Assembly: GCA_003243255.1 (NCBI GenBank)
Contig: QFQM01000133.1
Coordinates: 1-11,964 of the forward strand
Source of the DNA: Flavobacterium psychrophilum
GTDB taxonomy: Bacteria; Bacteroidota; Bacteroidia; Flavobacteriales; Flavobacteriaceae
DNA length: 11,964 nucleotides
Reading direction: 5' to 3'
Below are positions 1 through 6,299 of this stretch, in pieces. A program made the translations under genes and the position numbers. Each line of letters starts with the position of its first letter. Position 1 is the stretch's first letter. The notes below the pieces were generated by a model, which did not search any database, had not been told where the DNA came from, and saw nothing but the letters and a program-made list of their open reading frames with translations.

Positions 1-1
1 G

Positions 2-79
2 GTTACACAAAAACCATCCTATAACGGATTAGGGAATAAATTACAACTCGCTGACCTTGATGGTGATGGTGGTAAGCAG
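2..79 (+). pseudogene. Inverted internal fragment of an SpvB/TcdB-like gene
   Basis: The plus strand in frame 2 reads VTQKPSYNGLGNKLQLADLD followed by GDGGKQ. This is the FG-GAP/VCBS-like calcium-site passage that occurs, in SpvB/TcdB-like proteins, some tens of residues after the GLDESAYQW-type motif. That motif is where the minus-strand gene loses family resemblance. After residue 26 of this frame the match stops and a TGA follows at 104-106. The fragment is thus the missing next part of the minus-strand gene, or of a paralogue, lying in the opposite orientation. The frame is open at the left edge, so its upstream extent is unknown. The motif is recognised from knowledge of the family, not from a search. 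Confidence 0.6.
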
Positions 80-1346
80 ATTCATCAAGCCCGACAGGAG
101 CATTGACTAAATCATCAATGTTTACAGATTTAATTTCTTTACTCCACTCATGTTTTTGGTAACCAAATTCCATGGGCGGCAGTTTTTTATGGGAATAACT
201 TCCATCAGTCTTTTTTATATATCCATAAGAAGTTATTGCAGTAAGAAAAGTAAAGTCCTGCTCGATATCAGTATCATATGTAAAATTGAGTGATTTTACC
301 AATCCTTCATATTCATCGAAATGATGAAATGTAAGCACCCTGTTGCATAATCTTGTTGTTCTTATCTCAAACCCCGGCTTATAATCAGAAAATGTATCAT
401 TCCTGTAATTCCAGTCGTTTATCTTATCATAAGGTGATAGTGTATTGTATTCACCATAATCAAAAACCGTAGAGAACATATAATCATCTTCAAACGGAAA
501 CGCATCTCCTAACTGTTTATAAGGTGTTTTATTTCCATAAAGCACTTTTTCTAAATAACGGTTTGTGTATTTAATAAGACCATTGCTATCAATACGGTTC
601 TTGTTATGAATTTGTAGCTGATCAATACCTTTTATATCCTCTTCTTTATATATGTAATGTGCCGTATTACCTTTATCATCAAATACAAACTCAACAAGCC
701 ATTCATAAACCTTATGCCTGTCCTGTGGATTAGCTATCCTTGAGTTATTGCTCCAGCCAAATAAAGTAGTAACATTATCTTTTGTCGTTACTCTCCATTT
801 AATTTCACCCGATGCTTTTTCAGTCCATCGCTCAATACGGGCAAACATTCCTTCAGTCCTGGGCTTATAATATCGTATTAGAAACAGCCCATCAGGCGAA
901 TTATACTCATTAATTACATAATTACCGTCTGTATCTGTTATAAAAATACCATCTGTATCCTTACTAAATTCAGGCACAAGATCTTCTGTATCAGAAAATA
1001 AAAATGTATCTGAATCTTCTTCATCAAAATAGCGAGGCAGTTCCTTATCCGTTTTTCTTTTAATTGAAGATACATTACAACTCCAGCCCAAACCAAAAAC
1101 ACCATTTCCCCCTCCTGAATTATAGGAAAGGTTTAATGATGGGGTAAGCCCGCGTGAAGGCGAAAAGGGTAATGGGATTGCAAACGAAGAAGTGCCGTTA
1201 ACTGCATTTACAGAGAATTTTTCATCAATGCCCTTTAAAGCCCCACCTCCTTTAGGCAGTTCAATTGACGGAATTTCAATTGCATTCGACTGGGTTTTAC
1301 CTTCATCAGTGCTTAAGATTTGACTTTTATTTGATTGCTTACTCAT
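3..1346 (-). CDS. SpvB/TcaC-type toxin-complex B protein, N-terminal part, broken by an inversion junction
   Basis: Reads as the N-terminal region of SpvB/TcaC/TcdB-like proteins, the B component of Tc insecticidal toxin complexes, which forms part of a cocoon around a toxic C-terminal cargo. The family start is clear: IELPKGGGALKGIDEKFSVN (residues 28-47), then SFAIPLPFSPSRGLTPSLNL and YNSGGGNGVFGLGWS (to about residue 89). A later stretch (KLPPMEFGY, then LVNAPVGLDESAY) matches the passage into the middle region of TcdB-like proteins. There is no signal peptide, as is usual for TcB proteins. The ATG at 1344-1346 is preceded by AT-rich sequence without Shine-Dalgarno. Family members are usually well over 1000 residues, so this copy is truncated. 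The last 25 or so residues (starting HHHHQGQ) do not belong to the family: they are the reverse complement of plus-strand coding sequence (2-79). Genuine coding therefore ends near 72. The family call is firm; intactness and function are not. Confidence 0.82.
   Translation of the reverse strand: MSKQSNKSQILSTDEGKTQSNAIEIPSIELPKGGGALKGIDEKFSVNAVNGTSSFAIPLPFSPSRGLTPSLNLSYNSGGGNGVFGLGWSCNVSSIKRKTDKELPRYFDEEDSDTFLFSDTEDLVPEFSKDTDGIFITDTDGNYVINEYNSPDGLFLIRYYKPRTEGMFARIERWTEKASGEIKWRVTTKDNVTTLFGWSNNSRIANPQDRHKVYEWLVEFVFDDKGNTAHYIYKEEDIKGIDQLQIHNKNRIDSNGLIKYTNRYLEKVLYGNKTPYKQLGDAFPFEDDYMFSTVFDYGEYNTLSPYDKINDWNYRNDTFSDYKPGFEIRTTRLCNRVLTFHHFDEYEGLVKSLNFTYDTDIEQDFTFLTAITSYGYIKKTDGSYSHKKLPPMEFGYQKHEWSKEIKSVNIDDLVNAPVGLDESAYHHHHQGQRVVIYSLIRYRMVFV
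56..89. other. Fold-back / inversion junction with short inverted repeat
   Basis: CTTGATG at 56-62 and its reverse complement CATCAAG at 83-89 flank a 20-base spacer. Bases 71-79 (GGTAAGCAG) read as family-like protein on both strands: GGKQ on plus, SAY plus the first base of the next codon on minus. The two gene pieces therefore meet at about 9 bases of shared inverted homology. This could be recombination at short inverted repeats, a programmed inversion, or template switching during amplification or assembly. Confidence 0.55.
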
Positions 1347-1397
1347 ATGCCTATGATTAAAAATTTAACACTCAAAACTTTTATAAATAATAAACTC

Positions 1398-1415
1398 CTG
1401 TAATAAAAATTACAG
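1398..1415. promoter_or_regulatory. Perfect small palindrome upstream of the toxin-like gene
   Basis: CTGTAAT-AAAA-ATTACAG forms a perfect 7-bp stem with a 4-base loop. It lies 52 bases upstream of the minus-strand toxin-like start codon. Its place fits an operator or a 5' untranslated hairpin. It has no U-tract typical of a terminator on the minus strand and there is no gene just upstream for it to terminate. In AT-rich DNA such a hairpin can also occur by chance. Confidence 0.3.
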
Positions 1416-1678
1416 AGGGCAATTCCCTTTATTTGATCTATTATTTTGGAGGCATTGGGGGATAAAGTTACCGCAAGGAAAAATTGATTTTTTTTCTCAT
1501 TATTCTTCAGAAAAATATTCTGTCATTTTACCATTGTGGCAACATTTTCAATTACATCATAAAAACAATAGCTCACAACTAACTAATAATGAAGTAATTA
1601 ACAATTGTAAAATTAAACATAATTTCATTTCAAAATATCCCCAACAGTAGGTATTTTAATCTTAAACCAAAAAAAGAA

Positions 1679-1756
1679 ATGCGCCCATTAAGTAATGACT
1701 TAGGACTGGTTGGGGCCGTGGTGCAGATAATTATTGCCTTAGCAGATATCTCCTAA
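1679..1756 (+). CDS. Possible 25-residue hydrophobic micro-protein
   Basis: ATG at 1679 opens 25 codons ending at TAA (1754-1756). The peptide starts MRPLSND and continues as LGLVGAVVQIIIALADIS. It has one hydrophobic stretch nearly long enough to span a membrane, and only three charged residues (R2, D7, D23). The start is preceded by the purine-rich run AAAAAAAGAA, an acceptable translation start context in Bacteroidota. The ORF has 35 G or C bases in 78, clearly above the flanking DNA. I do not recognise the peptide, and there is no neighbour that explains it. It may be a small membrane peptide, a leader peptide, or a chance ORF. Confidence 0.3.
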   Translation: MRPLSNDLGLVGAVVQIIIALADIS

Positions 1757-1966
1757 ATTGACCACTTGCCTTTTTTAGCTTAGGACAATATCCGCCACAC
1801 ACCACAACATTTAATCTTTTGCCGAATATAATTTATTAATACACGAGAAAAAACAATAAAATTATGATATAACTACACCTTAATTAAATATTCCTCAAAA
1901 CATTCATTATATTTATTTAAAACTTTATATGTTGAACAATCTTATATCCATAAATATAATACCGTT

Positions 1967-4900
1967 TTGAGAAAGCTGTTAATCTTAATTTTTATACTAT
2001 TTGCTTTGTTTGCCTGCAATAAAAAAACGCAGGACAAAGTCACGCCTTCATTGCAACAAAACGCAATTGTCAAAAATGAAGAGAATAATACTGTATCCAA
2101 ATATGCATTAGAACAGCTTGACAATACAAAAGGCTTGTCCAATAGCTCTGTAAATTATATTTTCCAGGATTCACAGAATCTGCTATGGGTTGGTACCTGG
2201 GATGGGCTTAATCGGTTTGACGGCAGCACATTTAAAATTTTCAGGCCTGAACCTAACAATGAAAAATCAATATCAAATCAGGTCGTACTTACAATCGATG
2301 AAGATAAAAATGGCGATATCTGGATTGTTACCATGCATGGCATAAACTGTTATAACAAGAAATCAGATACTTTTAAACGTTATTTTTTTTCTGAAAACAA
2401 CAAGTCCCCGCTAACTGAGTCTCATTTCCACATTGCGCTCAATAAGGAAAAGGAGGTATTTTGTGCTGTGAAGGATTGGGGAATAGGGCATTTTAAAGAT
2501 GGAGCATTTCATCTGGTAGCTGGCGATTTGCCTGGGAAGGCAATTAGTAAGATTGCATTTTTGAAAAATGGGGAATTAATTACTCTATTTGAAGATAATA
2601 CACTCTACAGGTACACCATTGGGAAATACAATAACGGTTTTAAAATTGGTAATGCAAGACTACTTTTAGAGAATGTGCACAATTTTGAAATAACTTCTCT
2701 CAATAACCTAAGCATTGTTTCATTAAAGGGAACAACATATTTTTTCGATGTACAAAAAGGGGTAAAACAGCCCCTTAATTTAGAACCTGTGAATTACATT
2801 GCAGGAACAACGGGAAAAGAGACTATACTGCATACAAATAACGGATATTCAGTCATTGACAATAATGGAAAACCCATTGTGCCCTCCTGGAGTACGTCTC
2901 TTAACAAATATAAGGTAACTTACATAGTCAAAGGCTCAGAAGGCATACTTTGGGCGGGAACGGATGGAGATGGCCTTCTCAAAATATATCCTTCAGACAA
3001 CTCTTTTAAACTTGTTGCTAAAATGCAGCTCCCTGATCTTGACGGTGCTATTGTCAGGACATTTGCCAGCGATAAAAGTTCTTTTTGGGTAGGGACAAAA
3101 GGTAAAGGGCTTATTGAACTAAACAAGAACTTTCACAAAGACACAGATAAAATAAATTATAAAATATACAATGAGAACAACAGTATTGTAAATAATGCTG
3201 TTTACGCACTAAAGAGCGGTAAAGATAATCTTTTGTTCATAGGTACCGATGGTGAAGGTTTAAGTGTTTATGATGGCCTTAAATCTAAATTGATAAGCTG
3301 GAAAGACATTATCGGAACCGATAAATGCGACTATTTTAAATCTGTTTATTCTATATATCAGGATACTAAAGGGTATATATGGCTTGGAACCAATGGTTAT
3401 GGAATGGTTCGCTGTAAAATAGAGCGCATACGTGACGGGCTTATACTGAATTCATTTAAAAGGTATAGTGCCGGTAATCGTCATAGTTTAAGCAGCAACA
3501 TCATTTTTTCTATAGTCCCTGAAGGAGAAAATAAACTTTGGGTAGGAACACGTCTTGGCGGATTAAACCTGTTTGATATATCGTCAGAAAAGTTTATAAC
3601 TTTTAAAAATGACTCCAATAATCCCGGCAGCCTTTTAAATGACGACATATTATGCCTTTCAAAAGATATTACAGGAACACTATGGATTGGATCAAGCTCT
3701 GGTTTAAGCGAATTGAAGTCGTTACGCGATGGCAAAGCAATATTTAAAAACTATAATGAAAAAGATGGCCTCCCTAACAATACAGTCCATGGAATTGTAG
3801 CAGCAAATAAAACAACGCTATGGCTGAGCACGAGCTTCGGGTTGGCTTCGTTTGACATGAATGAAAAGAAGTTTACGCCTTACACAAAAAGTGATGGTTT
3901 GCAAAATAATGAATTTGCTGATGGGTCGTACTATCGCGATACGTTATCAGGTACTATCTACATGGGTGGCATTAAAGGCTTTAATTATTTTAAAGCAGAA
4001 GATATAAAATCGACCGATAAATTACCTGACCTGTTTATTGACAAGATTAGTGGACACAATCAATCCGTGCCCTATTATCAGGGACTGGTAATTTCCCCGG
4101 ATTCAAAAAATCCTCCCTTACTTACCTTAAAACATAATCAGAATTTCTTTGATATTTACCTCTCCTGTCTTACTTATACCAACATTGATAAATGTCAATA
4201 CGCTTATCAAATGGAGGGTTTTGACAAAGGATGGAATACCATTGATAACCGCAGAATAATTTCATTTACCAATGTGCCGCGGGGCAGCTATACATTATGG
4301 TTAAAATGGTCCAACAGTAATGGAGTGTGGAGTAAACCGGTGAAAGCGTTTTATATAGAAGTCAAACCTGTATGGTGGCAATCTAACTTTGCTTTAACTC
4401 TTTATCTTACACTCATAGTGCTATTTGCATTATTTGTTCGCAGTTATTATCAAAAAAGACAATCGCTGAAAGACAGCCTGTTGATAAGAGAAAGAGAAGA
4501 AGAACTTCATGAAAACCGATTGAGCTTCTTTACCAATGTTGCCCATGAATTTCTGACCCCATTGACACTCATTACAGGTCCGGCACAAAAACTATCAGAA
4601 GGAATAAAACATGAAGGACGAAATGGGAAATACCTACATATTATTCAGCGAAATGCATCACGTTTGCTATTCCTTACCCAACAGCTTTTAGAGTTCCGTA
4701 AAGCGGAATATGACTATCTTGAAAATACTGTAAAAGAATTTGACCTGGTGAGCCTGGTAGAGCAAATTGCTGAACTTTTTGACGATTGGGCACTAGATAA
4801 AAACATATCCTATACAATTGAGGTTCCTCCTACCCTTGTCGGTTGGTTTGATAAAGATAAACTCGAAAAGATAATATTTAATTTGTTGTCAAACGCCTTT

Positions 4901-6121
4901 AAATATACTCCGGCAAGTGGCACGATTAGTTTGAAATGTTATGTAGAAAATAACAATCTCAGCATAACAATTACCAACACAGGCGAAGGTATCTCAAAAG
5001 AAAAACTTGATTCTCTCTTTGACCGTTTTTTCCTTTCAAATATCAACCACACCTCAGATACCGGAATTTTAAGAACAGGTATTGGCCTTGCCTACATAAA
5101 AAAGCTTGTAAGTGTGTTAAGAGGTGATATTTATGTTTCGAGCGAACCAAATGCACAAACGGTATTTACTATAAAAATTCCTTGTGATAAATCGTCATTT
5201 AAAGAAAAGGAAATTGACCAGGGTAATGTTTCTATACTCATCTCACCTCATTTAAAAAATATCCTTGAAGAAAAAGAAGAAAATCATGAAGTGATACCAG
5301 ATAAAATATTAAATCTGGAAATAATTGAAAATAACCTGAAAAAAGTACTTGTGGTTGAAGATGAAAAAGAAATTCATGCGTACATACGAGACCTTCTCTC
5401 TGATAGATATAAGGTAATTTCGGCTTATAATGGTTTGGAAGCTTTAAAGATACTCGACAACCAATTGCCCGACATTATTGTAAGTGATGTGATGATGCCA
5501 GTAATGGATGGCGTGGAACTTTGCAAACAGGTAAAAACCGACATGAGAACGTGTCATATCCCTTTTATAATGCTAACAGCTAAAAGCTCTGTCATCCATA
5601 GGATTGAAGGGCTTGAAAGCGGAGCAAATTCGTATATACCAAAACCCTTCTACCCCGATCATCTAATAGTAAGGATACAAAAACTCTTAGAAGAAAAAGA
5701 ACTTATACTGCGGCACTTTACTCAGGATATAATTGCAGGAAATGATAATGAAATTTCATACGGCAACGAAGAAAAAGCATTTATTAAAACGCTGATTGAT
5801 ATCATTAAACAAAACATTACTAATGAAAATCTTAACAGTGCGCTTCTTGAAAAGCTCATGGGTATAAGTAACTCGCAATTATATAGAAAAGTTAAAGACT
5901 CTTACGGACTTTCTCCCGGTGACCTTATTCGGACAATACGGCTGAAATATGCTGCAGAGCTACTCCGTAAAAATGTATTGACCGTATCGGAGGTTTGCTA
6001 CCAGGCCGGATTTAATAACCGCTCCTATTTTTACAGAGAATTCAAAAAAGTATATAATACAACTCCTAAAAATTATCAGTTGGATTACAAAGCCAGAAGT
6101 TCGGCCTTTTTTAGTAACTAA
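1967..6121 (+). CDS. Hybrid two-component system sensor-regulator (HTCS) of the PUL
   Basis: A one-protein two-component system of 1384 residues that senses a glycan fragment in the periplasm and controls the adjacent sus-like genes. Order of parts: signal sequence with a cysteine at 17 (LFALFAC; imperfect lipobox, Phe at -2); a two-propeller sensor with Reg_prop repeats whose LWVGT-type cores have Trp at 74, 119, 374, 472, 525, 573 and 619; a Y_Y_Y domain (about 730-801); a membrane segment (808-824); histidine kinase with H-box AHEFLTPL (His860), N-box NLLSNAFKYTP (Asn976) and G2 box TGIGLA (1037-1042); receiver with E1131/D1132, phosphoacceptor Asp1174, Thr1204 and Lys1226; and an AraC-type helix-turn-helix (about 1286-1372). 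The start is TTG: no ATG, GTG or other TTG lies in frame between TGA 1865-1867 and 1967, and the first in-frame ATG is codon 123, which would lose the signal sequence and first propeller blades. The kinase G1 box reads ITNTGEGI, with Asn1004 where many kinases have Asp. Confidence 0.93.
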   Translation: MRKLLILIFILFALFACNKKTQDKVTPSLQQNAIVKNEENNTVSKYALEQLDNTKGLSNSSVNYIFQDSQNLLWVGTWDGLNRFDGSTFKIFRPEPNNEKSISNQVVLTIDEDKNGDIWIVTMHGINCYNKKSDTFKRYFFSENNKSPLTESHFHIALNKEKEVFCAVKDWGIGHFKDGAFHLVAGDLPGKAISKIAFLKNGELITLFEDNTLYRYTIGKYNNGFKIGNARLLLENVHNFEITSLNNLSIVSLKGTTYFFDVQKGVKQPLNLEPVNYIAGTTGKETILHTNNGYSVIDNNGKPIVPSWSTSLNKYKVTYIVKGSEGILWAGTDGDGLLKIYPSDNSFKLVAKMQLPDLDGAIVRTFASDKSSFWVGTKGKGLIELNKNFHKDTDKINYKIYNENNSIVNNAVYALKSGKDNLLFIGTDGEGLSVYDGLKSKLISWKDIIGTDKCDYFKSVYSIYQDTKGYIWLGTNGYGMVRCKIERIRDGLILNSFKRYSAGNRHSLSSNIIFSIVPEGENKLWVGTRLGGLNLFDISSEKFITFKNDSNNPGSLLNDDILCLSKDITGTLWIGSSSGLSELKSLRDGKAIFKNYNEKDGLPNNTVHGIVAANKTTLWLSTSFGLASFDMNEKKFTPYTKSDGLQNNEFADGSYYRDTLSGTIYMGGIKGFNYFKAEDIKSTDKLPDLFIDKISGHNQSVPYYQGLVISPDSKNPPLLTLKHNQNFFDIYLSCLTYTNIDKCQYAYQMEGFDKGWNTIDNRRIISFTNVPRGSYTLWLKWSNSNGVWSKPVKAFYIEVKPVWWQSNFALTLYLTLIVLFALFVRSYYQKRQSLKDSLLIREREEELHENRLSFFTNVAHEFLTPLTLITGPAQKLSEGIKHEGRNGKYLHIIQRNASRLLFLTQQLLEFRKAEYDYLENTVKEFDLVSLVEQIAELFDDWALDKNISYTIEVPPTLVGWFDKDKLEKIIFNLLSNAFKYTPASGTISLKCYVENNNLSITITNTGEGISKEKLDSLFDRFFLSNINHTSDTGILRTGIGLAYIKKLVSVLRGDIYVSSEPNAQTVFTIKIPCDKSSFKEKEIDQGNVSILISPHLKNILEEKEENHEVIPDKILNLEIIENNLKKVLVVEDEKEIHAYIRDLLSDRYKVISAYNGLEALKILDNQLPDIIVSDVMMPVMDGVELCKQVKTDMRTCHIPFIMLTAKSSVIHRIEGLESGANSYIPKPFYPDHLIVRIQKLLEEKELILRHFTQDIIAGNDNEISYGNEEKAFIKTLIDIIKQNITNENLNSALLEKLMGISNSQLYRKVKDSYGLSPGDLIRTIRLKYAAELLRKNVLTVSEVCYQAGFNNRSYFYREFKKVYNTTPKNYQLDYKARSSAFFSN

Positions 6122-6135
6122 AACAGTTAAATTTT

Positions 6136-6177
6136 AAATAGTGTACACTTTTGAAAAAATAGTGTACACTATTTTTT
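6136..6177 (+). terminator. Strong hairpin after the HTCS gene, probable terminator
   Basis: AAATAGTGTACACT (6136-6149) pairs perfectly with AGTGTACACTATTT (6161-6174): a 14-bp stem, an 11-base loop, and then more T residues to 6177. It begins 15 bases after the HTCS stop codon. This fits an intrinsic terminator separating the constitutive or low-level regulator transcript from the inducible susC operon. Each stem arm is itself palindromic, so an operator role is also possible (separate entry). Confidence 0.6.
6140..6170. promoter_or_regulatory. Twin AGTGTACACT palindromes, possible operator
   Basis: The 10-bp perfect palindrome AGTGTACACT occurs at 6140-6149 and 6161-6170. Start-to-start distance is 21 bases, two turns of B-DNA, so both copies face the same side of the helix. 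The second copy sits inside a perfect 24-bp palindrome (6154-6177). The pair lies about 122-152 bases upstream of the SusC start, where an HTCS or another dimeric regulator could bind. It may instead be only the stem of the terminator. Confidence 0.35.
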
Positions 6178-6248
6178 ATGCTTATAATTTAATTTTATAA
6201 CGTTTTCGTAAAACATATTCTTAACAATACCTACCAAAAATTAAAAAC

Positions 6249-6299
6249 ATGAAAAAAATTAGACGCTTTACTAATCAATCCATTATCTGTCATGAGTAG
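6249..6299 (+). CDS. Short upstream ORF overlapping the SusC start (leader peptide or frameshifted N-terminus)
   Basis: ATG at 6249 opens 16 codons (MKKIRRFTNQSIICHE), and its TAG stop (6297-6299) overlaps the first codons of the SusC frame (ATG 6292) within ATGAGTAG. Its own start context, AAAAAC-ATG-AAAAAAA, is the better one; the SusC ATG is preceded by ATTATCTGTC with nothing resembling a ribosome site. This suggests translational coupling. Alternatively the A7 tract at 6252-6258 is a length error or variable tract: with six A residues the frame from 6249 runs without a stop into SusC and adds 14 residues (MKKLDALLINPLSV) before MSRKFTY. Confidence 0.4.
   Translation: MKKIRRFTNQSIICHE

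Larger units (their letters stand above)
1347..1966. other. Divergent intergenic region, AT-rich
   Basis: About 620 bases separate the divergently transcribed toxin-like gene and the HTCS gene. Most is very AT-rich, as expected of non-coding DNA in this phylum. It holds a perfect 7-bp-stem hairpin (1398-1415) and a possible 25-codon ORF (1679-1756). The stretch around 1680-1830 is visibly richer in G and C than its flanks and carries CTTAGGAC twice (about 1699 and 1780). I found no tRNA, no insertion-sequence ends, and no exact TAnnTTTG Bacteroidota -7 element at a convincing position for either flanking gene. Promoters for both must lie here but I cannot place them. Confidence 0.6.

Noticed and set aside
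3..71. Histidine-rich C-terminal tail (HHHH) of the minus-strand ORF as a metal-binding motif
   Set aside because: It is the reverse complement of plus-strand codons for LDGDGG on the far side of the junction, so it is not evolved protein sequence.
1800..1966. Bacteroidota promoter (TAnnTTTG) for the HTCS gene, e.g. TAATCTTTTG near 1815
   Set aside because: Spacing between TA and TTTG is wrong and no matching -33 TTG is evident; the match is too weak to call.
1942..2142. 66-codon minus-strand ORF over the HTCS start
   Set aside because: It lies opposite clear HTCS signal-sequence and propeller coding and has no recognisable family features.
2920..3735. Minus-strand ORFs inside the HTCS sensor domain
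   Set aside because: The plus strand encodes Reg_prop repeats here; the antisense frames are by-products.
6136..6177. CRISPR-like repeat array
   Set aside because: Only two 10-bp copies with an 11-base gap; the structure is a hairpin, not repeats with unique spacers.
6182..6214. TTATAA repeats and GTTTT-CGT-AAAAC hairpin as a promoter or operator of susC
   Set aside because: Short, AT-rich, imperfect matches that are expected by chance; no clear -7/-33 pair.
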